From NCBI RefSeq assembly GCF_905171765.1, contig NC_053392.1:413922787-413986786 (forward strand): DNA of 64,000 nucleotides, in the 5' to 3' direction. The position numbers and the translations under genes are program-made. The number at the start of each line of letters is the position of its first letter. Position 1 is the first letter of the stretch. Source of the stretch: Bufo bufo. Lineage: Eukaryota; Chordata; Amphibia; Anura; Bufonidae. Shown here piece after piece: positions 34,391 through 46,169 of this stretch. The notes beneath the pieces are model-generated. The model worked only from the letters and a program-made list of their open reading frames with translations, was not told where the DNA came from and searched no databases.

Positions 34391-35815
34391 GGAATGTCTC
34401 TTAGCAGAACAGGAGCCACTGTGATCAGAATATATCAAGTATTGGGGCTCCTCCTGCTGGTCACAAAAGTCAAATGATCGAGACAGAGCATCCGCCTTGA
34501 TGTTCTTCTCGGCTGGGCGGAAGTGCAACTCAAAATCAAAATGGGAGAAGAAGAGTGCCCACCTGGCTTGGCGAAGGTTCAGACGCTGGGCTGCAGATAC
34601 ATAAGATTCTTGTAGTCGGTGAAAATTATTACTGGCTGCTAAGCTCCGTCCAATAGATAACGTCACTACTCCAAGGCGAGTTTTATGACCAGGAGCTCCC
34701 TGTCTCTTATACAGTAATTCTTCTCAGTGGGGGAGAAGAGCTTGGAGAAGAATCCACAAGAATCTTCCCCTTGGAACCTTTTTGTAGTAAAACAGCATCT
34801 TCTCCCCTATGGAGGAGGTATTCACTTCTAAAAAAGAATTGGCGGGAGACATCGGGATGTCACAGAACAGGTGCAGAGGCAAAGAAGCTCTTTAATTGGA
34901 CGAAAGCGGCCTCTGCCTCAGGAGTCCAGTCTTTGGCATTCACCCCTTTCTTAGTAAGAGTGGAGATTGAAGACATAAGGGATGAAAAATTCAGAATGAA
35001 CTGCCGGTAGAAATTGGTGAATACTAGGAAGAGCTGTATAGCACGAAGACCCTGTGGGCATGACCAGTCCATTATCACCTTCAATTTTTCAGGATCCATC
35101 TGTATTCCGGCATCAGAGATGTATCCAAGAAACGGTAGACTAGGCTTTTCAAAGGTGCATTTCTCGAGTTTGGCATACAGTCGATTTTATCTCAACCGCT
35201 GTAAGACTAAACGTACAATTCCGGTAAGTGATTAGATCTGGAGCATAAATCAGTATATCATCCAGGTACACGATCACGCATATATAGAGCAGTTCTCAGA
35301 AGTTTTCATTAACAAACTCTTGGAATACCACAGGAGCATTGCACAGACCGAAGCGCATGACGAGATACTTGTAGTGCCCATCACGAGTGTTGAAAGCGGT
35401 CTTTCACTTGTCACCCTTTCGATTGCGGATAAGGTTATATGCACCGCTTAGGTCGAGTTTGGTAAAGACCCTAGCCCCCACATCCTGTCAAAGAGTTCGG
35501 AGATTAGAAGAGGGTATAAATTTTTGACTGTGACCTTACTCAGACCTCGATAGTCGATACAGGGCCAAAAGGATCCATCTTTTTTGCTGCACAAAGAAGA
35601 ACCCGGCACCGGCAGATGAAGTGGGTTTCTGGATAAACCCCCTCTCCAGATTCTCCTTGATGTAGTCAGACATCGCCTAAATCTCTGGAAGTGAGAGTGG
35701 GTGGACTCGACCACGAGGAGGTGTAGCACCAGGCAGAAGGTCAATCGTACAGTTATATGGACGATGAGAAGGCAGGGTCTCTGCGTCTTGGTCACAAAAA
35801 CTGGCATACTGATAT

Positions 35816-35985
35816 GAATGGAAGATGTGGAGTGGAATCTTCAGAAGCAACATCACTCACACAAACAGAGTGTCCCGGACTGCAGCGGTAACTGGGAAGC
35901 ACTGGCCACTGATCACCGAAGAGCACGGTGCCCGGGACCGCGGCTGTAAGTAGGGAAACAGCATCGCACAGCAGTCGCTGTTACA
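35816..35985 (-). repeat. Gypsy A 5' LTR remnant
   Basis: About 170 bp homologous to 31373-31539. It starts TGTAACAGCGACTGC on the minus strand at 35985, next to the ATATG duplication. It is joined at 35815 directly to pol sequence, so the rest of the LTR, gag and protease were deleted. Confidence 0.82.
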
Positions 35986-35990
35986 ATATG

Positions 35991-36124
35991 CAATCTTTAA
36001 ACTCTGTTCTAAATTCCCTATCGACTCATTTAGAAATGTAGGGGTATTTATCTCTATCAATCTTCAAACTCTGTTCTAAATTCCCTATTGACTCATTTAG
36101 AAATGTAGAGGTATTTATCTCTAT
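35991..36124. repeat. 67-bp tandem duplication in LINE ORF2
   Basis: Two copies of 67 bp (35991-36057 and 36058-36124), sharing AACTCTGTTCTAAATTCCCT and differing at a few bases. Because 67 is not a multiple of three, the duplication shifts the ORF2 frame. Confidence 0.88.
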
Positions 36125-36675
36125 CAGTGATTTATCCTTTAAACTAGAACATGCTAATAACAGCTGAAAGCATCTAAACCAAGACAAATTATCCACCCTT
36201 TGTGCTAGATCCAAAAACGACAATATCTCTCTATTCTTCACCACCTGTGTAACATATAAAACACCATTCTTTTGCCAAAACTGATCCTCGGCTATTCCAC
36301 CAAGGGCATGCAAAAAAGAAGTATGCCAAAGAGGAGTACATTGAAGTGCTCCTTTTACCCACAACCATAATCTAATAGTGCCCCAAGACGTGGATAGTAA
36401 TTTTGTGGCCTCTCAATAGTCCTGCTCCTGATTAATCAATTGAACAGATTCTAATAAAGTAAATATATTGTTATGCGAGGATCTCCTCATTAAAGTCGTA
36501 AGTAATGGATTTTTCTGCCATTCACAATACAACCATAACTGGGAGGCAATAAAAAAAAGCTTTGAAGTAGGGAAGATTCAATCCCCACTGCTCCAATGGT
36601 TTATACAAATATTCAAATTTAAACCTTACTCGCTTTCTTCCCCACAACAAGTCATTAATAATTCTCTCCATAAGT
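35991..36675 (-). pseudogene. Host LINE ORF2, C-terminal region
   Basis: Minus-strand part of ORF2 after the RT. It holds LMERIINDLLWGRKRVRF (36670-36620), then LEQWGLNLPYFKAF, and LHALGGIAEDQFWQKNGVLY further on. It is adjacent to the piggyBac TTAA on one side and to the gypsy A target duplication on the other. Stops and frameshifts are present. Confidence 0.82.
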
Positions 36676-36861
36676 TTAACAACGCTCCAGCCAATGGCAG
36701 TGCTATGCAGCAGAAAGAACCGTTGGTGCCTCTCTGCAGGCAGCCATTCTAGCTTGGTGACTGCTTGCAGAGAGGACCTGTGCCCTTCTGTGCTGCTCGT
36801 TGTCGGCTGGGACTTGTGGTACTACCACATAAATCACTGCTTTTCACTCAGAGCTTTTCAG

Positions 36862-36893
36862 AAGAAGAAGAAAAAGAAGAAGAAAAAGAACAA
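36862..36893. repeat. GAA-rich microsatellite
   Basis: Imperfect (AAG)n run in the 5' part of the piggyBac element. Confidence 0.9.
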
Positions 36894-37255
36894 CATCTGA
36901 AACAGCTGTAGTGATCTTTGGCTCATCTGCAGCTGTTTCAGATCCCCATTGCCTGTCCCTGTTCCCTCTGCGTGCGTGGGTCCTGCACCTGCTGAGCGCC
37001 GGTCAGTACTGTCAATTACTGACTGCGTCTGCTCAGGTTTAGTGCCTTTTTTTTATATATATATTTTGTTTGGAGCCTTTTTTTCTAAATTTTTATCTAA
37101 TTATTTCACTTATCTTTTTCTCTTTTCTTTCTTTCACTTTTTTTCTTTATCATACATTTTATTTTAATTAATTCATTACAAGTCCCCTCACATGTTAAAT
37201 CACTACATACACCCTCCTGACACTTTTCACTTTACATACACCAATAAAAATAAAA

Positions 37256-38961
37256 ATGTCCAATTCATCCCAGAGAATGTACTCCGCTGAAGAGGCGTAA
37301 TCCATCCTTGCCTCTAAAACGGAGTCTGCAAGTGAGGAAGAAGAGGATGCCACATTCCTCTACTCCTCAACTCCATCATCATCATCATCCGGTGATGAGG
37401 GACCCTCAAGGAGACGCCCCAGGAGAGATGAAGTAGTCCCCGCCCCCCTAGTGATCCCCTATGGAATACACCGCCTGAGGTTTATGAGCCCCAAATTCCA
37501 GAGTTTGTGGGAAACTCTGGAATCCAGATTGATTGCACAGGCTTCACAAAAATAGATTTTTTCAAAATCAATTTCTCTGACGATCTCATAAATTTGATCG
37601 TGACCCAAACAGTTTATTTCTCAAAACCCAACATCCTCATATGCTAGACCCCTAGGTTGGACCCCTGTAAATGCAGCAGACATTATGAAGTTTTGGGGAC
37701 TGTTGCTGCATTTGGGCCTTGTAAAAAAAACTGAAATGAGACAATATTGGAGTTCAGATGTCTTGTACCACACTCCAATTTACTATATGGCCATGTCCCG
37801 CTCAAGATTTTAATCCATTTTGAAATTCCTACATTACATTGATAATGCACAATGCCCCCCCCCCCCCCAAAATGACCCAAATTTTGACCGTCTATTCAAA
37901 ATAAGACACCTTCTGGAGCACCTCAACTCAAAATTACTACAGAGGTGTTCACCCCAGCAAAAGAAATTAGCATAGACGAGTCCCTTGTATATTTTAAAGG
38001 AAGGGTTAAATTTCGCCAGTACCTGCCCAGCAAGCGGTCACGGTACAGAATAAAAATGTACAAGCTGTGCGAGAGTATCTCTGGGTACACCTACAGGTTC
38101 CGGGTTTATGAGGGGAAATATTCCCAGATACAACCCCCTGAATGCCCCCCATCCTAGGAGTTACTGGCAAGATTGTGTGGGACTTACTGCACCCACTGCT
38201 GGATAATGGTTATCACCTCTATGTAGATAACTATTACACCAGCATACCCCTATTCATGTCCCTAAAAGCCCGAGGTACTGTGGCTTGCGGCACAGTGCGA
38301 AAAAATCTGAGAGGGTTCCCTAGATCCCTGGTAGGGCAACTACTCTGAAAAGGTGACAGTAAGGCTCTCCTCCATGAGAACATGCTGGCGGTTAAGTACA
38401 AGGACAAGAGGGATGTCCTTGTACTAACCACCATTCACACAAACACCAGTTCTCCTGCCCAAGTGCAAGGTACCACTACCCCTGTCAACAAGCCTGACTG
38501 TATCCTTGATTACAACAGGCACATGCGAGGGGTTGATCTGTCTGATGAAGTTCTGAAGCCCTACAGTGCCATGCGTAAAACGAAGGTGTGGTACAAAAAG
38601 CTTGCCGTATACATTGTACAGATGGCAATGTACAATGCATGCATTTTACATAGAACTGCAGGCGAGACAGGAATTTTCCTTCAGTTCCAAGAGGCGGTAA
38701 TCAAGGCCCAAATTTTCCAAAGTCAGAAAGGGTAGGGCCCGAGTACTTCAGGAGGTCATGGTGCCTGTGTTGTACCACGACAACATTTCCCTGGTGAAGT
38801 CCCACAAACAGCAAAGAGGGGAAAGACTCCAAAAAGATGTTGGGTTTGTTACAAAAGGGGAATACGAAAGGACATATTTTATCAGTGCGACACCTGCCCT
38901 GATAAACCTGGCCTCTGCATGAAAGAATGCTTCCGAACCTACCAGTCATCCATGGATTTTT
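37256..38961 (+). pseudogene. piggyBac-type transposase, degraded
   Basis: Broken gene for a piggyBac transposase. The start at 37256 opens MSNSSQRMYSAEEA, followed immediately by an in-frame TAA. An acidic Ser-rich leader and a DDE core follow. The first catalytic Asp is in EISIDESLVYFKGR (37976-37978), the second in LYVDNYYTS (about 38226), and the third in MRGVDLSDE (about 38535). The C-terminal Cys-rich domain is clear (CWVCYKRG, CDTCPDKPGLCMKECF at about 38838-38933). A frame change near 38150 and in-frame stops at 38346-38348 and near 38733 disable it. The 8-bp hAT target lies just beyond the stop region. Confidence 0.9.
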
Positions 38962-39229
38962 AATCTCATCCTTTATGCTCCCTGTAATTAGAGATGTCGC
39001 GAACATAAAATTTTCCGTTCACGAACGGCGAACGCGAATTTCCGCAAATGTTCGCGAACGTGTGAACCGCCATAGACTTCAATAGACAGGCGAATTTTAA
39101 AACCCACAGGGACTCTTTCTGGCCACAATAGTGATGGAAAAGTTGTTTCAAGGGGACTAACACCTGGACTGTGGCATGCCGGAGGGGGATCCATGGCAAA
39201 ACTCCCATGGAAAATTACGTAGTTGACGC

Positions 39230-39510
39230 AGAGTGTGGTAAGTTGAATTCGCAATGTGATTAATATAACCTGCATTAATCGCAATGCGATTACAACTTAG
39301 ATCTGAGTTCCTAATTGTTGTATTGCTAGAATTGACGAATATAGCACTATATTCTCAATCTTCGTTATATTCTAGCAATACAACCATTAGGAACCCAGCT
39401 CTAAGTTGAATTCGAAATGCGATTTATATAACCTGTATTAAATCGCATTGCGATTACAACTTAGATCTGAGTTCCTAATGGTTGTATTGCTAGAATTGAC
39501 GAATATGTCT
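39230..39510. repeat. hAT left subterminal palindromes
   Basis: AATCGCATTGCGATTACAAC-type dyads and a ~48-bp palindrome (TAGAATTGACGAATATAG ... CGTTATATTCTA). The same motifs in the same arrangement occur near the right end (46170-46420). Confidence 0.8.
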
Positions 39511-39860
39511 ATATATCAGAATATATACTCATCTATCAACTTCACAGTGCCAGACCAAACTCCCCATTTAACGCACCGCAAACAACCGCAAACAGTCCAT
39601 TTGCACAACCGCAAACTCCCCATTTGCACAAGGTTGGATACCAAGCTAGCCATGTCCCGTTCCTTGTCCTCACTGACGTCATTGAAGGTCTCTTCCTACA
39701 CCCAGCCATGTACAACACCAAGGGTCCCTGAAAGGTGACAACAAGCCCCCTGGGACGCCTGCTGTGGTTGGTCTTCCACCTCCTCAAAGCCACCTTCCTC
39801 CTCCGACTCCTCTTCTTCAGACTCCTCTCTCTGCATTGCCTCTCTCTGCGTTATTATAAG

Positions 39861-40980
39861 GTGTGTTAAGTAGTACTATTCTTATCAGTTTAATCCCTGT
39901 TATGTCCCCTATCAGGGGACGTGTATATGGCATCGATTTTAGGAACCGGGAGATGGAAAAAGATGCTTGGTCGGTCCTCCTACTTCCAATTTGGGGCACT
40001 GCGCGTGCAATCTAATGTGCCACCAGATAGGAGTGGTGTGTTAAGTAGTACTATTCCTATCAGTTTAATCCCTGTTACTGTCACGACTATGACTGATCCA
40101 GACAGGTCTGGGAGGAGAAGGTCGCAGCGACTTGCTACTCGCGATAGCTTGTGAGTTTGCTCCGTGGTTCAGGGTATGTCATCGGGGTTTTGCCTTGTGA
40201 ACCTTTTTGTCCTGACTGGGAGTTTGTAGGCATCCTTCTCAGGTGAGTCCTGTCTGCCACTCCCAGGTACTATATTAGTTTCAGTTTCACTTGCAGTCAT
40301 TGCCAGATATAGTCCTTGCTTCCAGTGCTATTCTGACCTTTAAAGAAGATCGGTATTGCTGTGGAGCTCTTGTCTGACGTGGACTGTCGCCATTGGGATC
40401 ACCTTCTCTGCTCGTGACTGGATAAGTCTATCTCTGTTGTAGATTGTTTGTTTGCTGCTGTCTTCCTCTGTTGTTCTCCTAGACACGAGTGATGGTGACT
40501 AGTGCTCCCATCTGCCTTTCCCCAGTCTAGTCTTGTTAGGGTGACTGAGGGTTTAGGCATCCTGCTCGCCGCACGGGTTCACACCCCGTCTAGGGTATCA
40601 GGGCAGACAGGTGCCAGCTTAGGGTTAGTCAGGGGTGGCCGTTCTATTCCCCATCCGTAGATAGGGGTCCCCCTTCCCCTCCATCTGGTGCGACACGACT
40701 GCTGCTGGGATAGCAGTCGTGACAGTTACGTCCCCTATCAGGGAACGTGTATATGGCATCAATTTTAGGAACCGGGAGATGGAAAAAGATGCTTGCTCGG
40801 TCCTCCTACTTCAAATTTGGGGCACTGCGCGTGCAATCTAATGTGCCACCAAATAGGAGTGGTGTGTTAAGTAGTACTATTCCTATCAGTTTAATCCCTG
40901 TTACGTCCCCTATAAGGGGATGTGTATATGGCATCGATTTTAGGAATCGGGAGATGGAAAAAGATGCTTGGTCGGTCCTT
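39861..40980. repeat. 175-bp tandem repeat in hAT
   Basis: GTGTGTTAAGTAGTACTATTC occurs at 39861, 40036 and 40862. Removing the solo LTR plus one GTTAC copy (651 bp) restores an exact 175-bp spacing. Each unit includes CGTCCCCTATCAGGGGACG-like palindromes. The array runs into gypsy C at about 40978. Confidence 0.88.
40079..40724. repeat. Solo LTR in the 175-bp array
   Basis: 646 bp, TGTCACGAC...GTCGTGACA (9-bp perfect inverted ends), with a perfect target duplication GTTAC at 40074-40078 and 40725-40729. There is no coding sequence. The family is not recognised. Confidence 0.93.
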
Positions 40981-42579
40981 ATGTTTCTCGAGTCTGCTAA
41001 GAGGTTGAATCCCCGTCAAGCCAGATGGGCTCTGTTTTTTACTCGTTTTGATTTTTCCATTACGTTCAGACCGGGAAGTAAAAATGTGAAGGCGGACGCA
41101 TTATCTTGGAGCTTCCAGGCTTTTCAACCTACTGAGGTACCACCTGAATCCATCCTACCAGCAAAAATCTCCTTAGCAGCTCTTACCCAGGATATCTCGG
41201 CTCGCGTTAGGTCTGAACAACATCTTGCACCGGTATCCACCCCAACAGATAAGTTGTTTGTTCCCGTACAATTTCGTCTCCAGCTTTTGGGTGAGTGTCA
41301 CGATTCTGCCTTTTGTGGACATCCGGGTGTTGAGGGCACTTAAGGATCTGGTTTCTAGATCTTATTGGTGGCCCACTCTAACTAGGGATGTCAAGTCCTA
41401 CGTGTCAGCCTGTGAGGTTTGTGCCAGGTCCAAGACACCTAGGACTCGCCCTGCTGGTAACCTACGACCCCTACCCATTCTCAGTAGACCCTGGTCCCAT
41501 ATCTCGATGGACTTTATAACTGACCTACCGCCGGCGGAGGGTAAGACTGTAGTTTGGGAAGTGGTCGATTTAGCAAGATGGTCCTTTTCATTCCCCTGTC
41601 TAAACTCCCGAATGCCAAAACCCTGGCGTCTATTTTTGTGAAAGAAATTGTTTGATTGCATGGTATCCCGGAAAATATTGTTTCTGACAGGGGTGTGCAG
41701 TTTGTGTCCAAATTCTGGAGGGCCTTCTGTCAAAAATGTAAAATGGCATTGTCTTTTTCCTTTGCCTACCACCCTGAGAGTAATGGGCAGACTGAACGCC
41801 TTAATCAGTCTGTGGAACAATTCTTGAGGTTGTATGTTGCTGATGACCAGCAATTATGGGTGAAATTTCTTCCATTGGCTGAATTTGCTTTGAATAACCG
41901 TGTCAATTCTTCTGCTGGGGTTTCACCTTTCTTTTGTAACCATGGTTTCCATCCCCGTTTTCATTCTGGGTCATCCGTCTCCTCCTCTAACCCTGAGGCA
42001 GATAGGTTCTCCTCTGAACTGTGCACAGTTTGGGCCCGGGTTCAATCGAACTTAGAAAAGGCTCAAAGTTCTCAGAAACTCAAGGCCGATAGGAGACGTT
42101 CAAGGGGGTGAATTTTCAGGTTGGGGATAAGGTATGGTTGTCCTCCAAGAATCTCTCTCTTAAGGTAGATTCTAAAATGTTGCTCCTCGTTTTATTGGAC
42201 CTTATAAGATCACGGAGGTGATTAACCCACTATCATTTAGGTTGGAGCTGCCTGAGTCATTCCACATTCATAATGTGTTCCATAAATCTCTACTTAAAAA
42301 ATATTTTGAACCGGTAGTACCATCGAAAGCCTCGCCTCCGCCGGTTCTTGTTAATGATGCTGTCGAGTATGTGGTGTCTAAAATAGTGGATGTCAGGAAG
42401 GTGCGTAATTCCTTGCAGTACCTGATTCACTGGAAGGGGTATGGACCTGAAGAGAGATCTTGGGTACCTGCCAGGGAGGTTCATGCTCCTAGACTTGTTC
42501 GAAAATTTCATTTAGAACATCCTGAAAAGCCATCGCCTGAAGTCTTGGGTCCGGTGGCCCCTTGTAAAAGGGGGGGTAC
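40978..42579 (+). pseudogene. Gypsy C pol: RNase H end, integrase, chromodomain
   Basis: 5'-truncated chromoviral pol. It begins inside RNase H ([20 protein letters not shown]) and continues with a KNVKADALS motif. The integrase zinc region follows (YWWPTLTRDVKSYVSACEVC) and then the core, with Asp in ISMDFITDLP (about 41510), Asp in IVSDRGVQF (41690) and Glu in NGQTERLNQS (41787). A GPF-type C-terminal region follows, then a chromodomain (YVVSKIVDVRKVRNSLQYLI and EERSWVPAREVHAP). Frameshifts occur near 41340, 41560-41650 and 42110-42190. It ends in a polypurine tract (AAAAGGGGGGGTAC) before the LTR. Confidence 0.9.
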
Positions 42580-43270
42580 TGTAACGGGGTTCCGAAGGTA
42601 CACTCGGTCCCCCATTAGCCGCAGACCTGCTGCTTAGCTTCGGGAACGAGGATCTGTGTTTTACCTCGTTCCCAGGGCGGCTTTACTAGCTGGGTGGCTC
42701 CCTGCTCCTAAGTCTGCCTTGAGCGCCGAGCTGATCACTCGGTGCTCGACTGTTTGGTCTGTCGGTCATGTGATGCTGGCCACGTCACATGAACCTCACT
42801 CCCCACTATAAATACAGGCAGCCTGCTGGCCACAGGTTGCCTGTTAATTTAGGTTTCACCTGTGATTTGGTCTTTCCTGGCGTACTTACCTCCTGCTGAA
42901 TTCCTGATGATCCTCTGCCTGCTCCTTGTGTACTTTGCTGCTCTCCTGGTATTCTGACCCCGGCCTCCTCCTGACGATCCTCTGCTGACTCCTTTGGTAC
43001 TTCACGTCTCTCCTGGTATTTATGACCCCAGCTTCTCCTGACAATTCTCTGCTTGCTCCATTTGTACTTTGTAGCTTTCCTGGTATTGACTCGGTCCGTT
43101 CACATCCTGTTGTTTGCCTGTCTGTCATCCCTGCACTTATTCCAAGTTAGGGATTGCCGTCCAGTTGTCCCCTGTCATTAGGACTCGCGAGGCAAGTAGG
43201 CAGGGCCAGGGGTAAGGGTGGAGCGCAGTGGTCACTTCCCTCCCCCCTGTGTGTGTGTGTACGCGACCTG
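42580..43270 (+). repeat. Gypsy C 3' LTR
   Basis: It starts TGTAACGGGG right after the polypurine tract. A TATA box (TATAAATA, 42807-42814) marks the promoter, and a CT-rich region follows. The end is uncertain, near the (GT)n run at 43245-43261. Beyond about 43272, hAT transposase coding resumes on the minus strand. Confidence 0.8.
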
Positions 43271-43271
43271 T

Positions 43272-44902
43272 TATTTCGGCGCTGAATGTCTGAAAAATGC
43301 GCCATGGCCGTGCAGGAACGCCTGAAATGGCCACACACCTTCCTGGCCTGCTTGAGGACATCCTGTAAGCCTTGGTACTTTTGCACAAAGCGTTGAACGA
43401 TCAGATTACACACATGTGCCATGCACGGCACATGTGTCAACTTGCCCAAATCCAATGCCGCCAACAGATTGCTTCTGTTGTCACACACCACTTTGCCGAT
43501 CTCCAGTTGGTGCAGAGTCAGCCACTGATCCACCTGTGCGTTCAGGGCGGACAGGAGTGCTGGTCCGGTGTGACTCTCTGCTTTCAGGCAAGTCAACCCC
43601 AAGACGGCGTGACACTGTCGTATCCGGGATGTGGAATAGCCCTGGGGAGCTGGGGGGGTGCCGTTCATGATGAGCAAGACGCAGCAGCAGAAGAGGACTC
43701 AGCCAAGGAGGTTATGGAAGAGGATGGAGTAGGAGGAGTAGAGAAGGTGGCAGCAGGCCTGCCTGCAAGTCGTGGCGGTGTCACCAACTCCTCTGCAGAG
43801 CCACGCATTCCATGCTTGGCAGCCATGAGCAGGTTTACGCAATGCGCAGTGTAGGTCATATACCTGCCCTGACCGTGCTTTGCAGACCAGATATCAGTGG
43901 TCAGATGAACCCTTGCCCCAACACTGTGTGCCAGACATGCCATGACTTCCTTTTGCACAATCAAGTACAGGTTGGGGATTGCCTTTTGTGCAAAGAAATT
44001 TCTGCCGGGTACCTTCCACTGCGGTGTCCCAATAGCTACAAATTTTCTGAAGGCCTCAGACTCCACCAGCTTGTATGGTAAAAGCTGGCGGGCTAAGAGT
44101 TCAGACAAGCCAGCTGTCAGACGCCAGGCAAGGGGGTGACTTTGTGACATTGGCTTCTTACGCTCAAACATGTCCTTGACAGACACCTGACTGTGGGCAG
44201 ATGAGCAGGAACTGCTTAAGGCGAGAGACGGAGTGGCAGATGGTTGAGAGGGGGCAAGGAGGACAGCAGTGGTTGACGTGGCTGAAGATGCTGGACCAGG
44301 AGGCAGCTTTGAGTTTGTGTGCTGCTTGTACTCATGTGTTGATCCCATAGGCGTTTGTGATGTGCAATCATGTGCCTTCGCAAAGCAGTTGTACTTAGGT
44401 GGGTGTTGGACTTCCCACGACTCAGTTTCTTTTGGCACAGGTTGCAAATGGCATCGCTGGTGTCAGAGGCAGACACACAAACAAAATGCCACACTGCTGA
44501 GCTCTGCAATGACGGCATTCTGGTGGTGGCAACAGCATGCGTTGATTGGCGTGCTGTCTGGCTGACCCCGGGTGCCGATGCATGCTGTCTGACTGTGCCA
44601 CTAGCTCCTTGCGACGACCTCCCCCTGCTTCCAACTCGTCTCCTCCTCCTCTCTGTCTCCCCATCAGAACTTTCCACCTGTTCTTCTCTTCGAGCGGGCA
44701 CCCACGTGACATCCACGGACACATCGTCATCATCAACCGCTTCACTTGTATCTGACAACTCAGCAAAGGAAGCAGCAGCGGGTACAACATCATCATCATC
44801 ACAACGTACGTCCATGTGTGTAATGCTGCCTGACTGAGACATATCCCTGTTATCTACATCCTCTGGCAATAATGGTTGCGCATCACTCATTTCTACAAAC
44901 AC
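43272..44902 (-). pseudogene. hAT transposase (BED finger, DDE N-half)
   Basis: Transposase of the 38989-46663 hAT. The start at 44902 opens an acidic leader. A BED zinc finger follows at about 44510-44350 (SAVWHFV, then C-x2-C in ICNLCQKK, then NTHLSTTALRRHMIAHH). After a frame change comes a Ser-rich linker, MFERKKPMSQSHPLAWRLTA, the core with the first catalytic Asp in VHLTTDIWSAKHG (about 43890), and after another frame change the second Asp in KVVCDNRSNLLAAL (about 43480) with HVPCMAHVCNLIV. The Glu and the dimerisation domain are lost at the gypsy C junction. Coding starts within the last unit of the 135-bp array. Confidence 0.9.
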
Positions 44903-45800
44903 GTGTGTGCAACTGACTGATATTTATTCACAGTCAAAATTGTTGTTTTTCTTTAAATGGAATCGAATGTGACACCAGATATGAGTTGCGCTGAAGTGAG
45001 ACTATACGCTTGCAGCTGGACCTTTAACACACAAACACGTGTGTGCAACTGACTGATATTTATTCACAGTCAAAATTGTTGTTTTTCTTTAAATGGAATC
45101 GAATGTGACACCAGATATGAGTTGCGCTGAAGTGACACTATGCGCTTACAGCTGGGCCTTTAACACACAAACACGTGTGTGCAACTGACTGCTATTTATT
45201 CAGTCAAAATTGTTGTTTTTCTTTAAATGGAATCGAATGTGACACCAGATATGAATTGCGCTGAAGTGACACTATGCGCTTGCAGCTGGGCCTTAAACAC
45301 ACAAACACGTGTGTGCAACTGACTGCTATTTATTCACAGTCAAAATTGTTGTTTTTCTTTAAATGGAATCAAATGTGACACCAGATATGAGTTGCGCTGA
45401 AGTGAGACTATGCGCTTGCAGCTGGGCCTTTAACACACAAACACGTGTGTGCAACTGACTGCTATTTATTCAGTCAAAATTGTTGTTTTTCTTTAAATGG
45501 AATCGAATGTGACACCAGATATGAATTGCGCTTAAGTGACACTATGCGCTTGCAGCTGGGCCTTAAACACACAAACACGTGTGTGCAACTGACTGCTATT
45601 TATTCACAGTCAAAATTGTTGTTTTTCTTTAAATGGAATCAAATGTGACACCAGATATGAGTTGCGCTGAAGTGACACTATGCGCTTACAGCTGGGCCTT
45701 TAACACACAAACACGTGTGTGCAACTGACTGCTATTTATTCAGTTAAAATTGTTGTTTTTCTTTAAATGGTATTGAATGTGACACCAGATATGAGTGGTG
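44899..45800. repeat. 134/136-bp tandem array at hAT gene start
   Basis: ACACGTGTGTGCAACTGACTG occurs at 44899, 45035, 45171, 45305, 45441, 45575 and 45711, spacings 136, 136, 134, 136, 134 and 136. It lies immediately upstream of the transposase start (minus strand, 44902). Confidence 0.93.
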
Positions 45801-46169
45801 GCACTGGGCAAGTGGGCACAGTATACTCTGTGAGCCTGACATACACGCTGGCAAGCAGGCAACTGCAATTAGATTACACAGGGAAAAAAAACAAAAAAAC
45901 AGACTGATGTTCTAGCCCTTAAAAGGGCTTTTTGGGGTGCTGTCCTTACAGCAGAGATCAGATGAGTCTTTCAGGACTGTAGTGGACACTGAATACACTA
46001 GCCTAGCTATCGATTTCCCTATTAAATCAGCAGCAGCTACACTGTCCCTCCTCTCACTAAGAATGCAGCTTCCGAATGAATCTAAAATGGATGCTGTCCA
46101 GGAGGTGGGAGGGTCTGGGAGGGAGGGTCTGCTGCTGATTGGCTGGAATGTGTCTGCTGACTGTGAGGT

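Larger units (their letters stand above)
31540..35815 (-). pseudogene. Gypsy A pol (RT, RNase H, integrase, chromodomain)
   Basis: Minus-strand remnant of a chromoviral pol with many stops. From high to low coordinates: RT start (CIDYRGLSK at about 35555, MRFGLCNAP near 35345, VYLDDILIY near 35255); RNase H end ([20 protein letters not shown], about 34580-34525); then, after the LINE tail, integrase zinc region (YWWPTLSKDVRDY, CTVCAQNK) and core (IAMDFITDLP with Asp, FSDRGVQFT with Asp); PRFLGPFEVLRRINKVTYKL; and a C-terminal chromodomain (EIFEVKDILD, YYLVDLK). The chromodomain is cut at 32561 by a solo LTR and resumes at 31644 (EERSWELFENIHAPDLI). Gag and protease are absent. Confidence 0.85.
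14453..35985 (-). mobile_element. Gypsy A: chromovirus-type LTR element, heavily invaded
   Basis: Minus-strand Ty3/gypsy element. Its LTR starts TGTAACAGC (35985 and 31539, minus strand) and ends CCGTGACA (14453). ATATG flanks both outer ends (14448-14452 and 35986-35990). The 5' LTR is truncated to ~170 bp and joined directly to RT, so gag and protease are deleted. The 3' LTR (about 796 bp) is split by the Gmr1-like element. The pol gene has many stops and also holds a LINE tail and a solo LTR. It is inactive. Confidence 0.88.
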
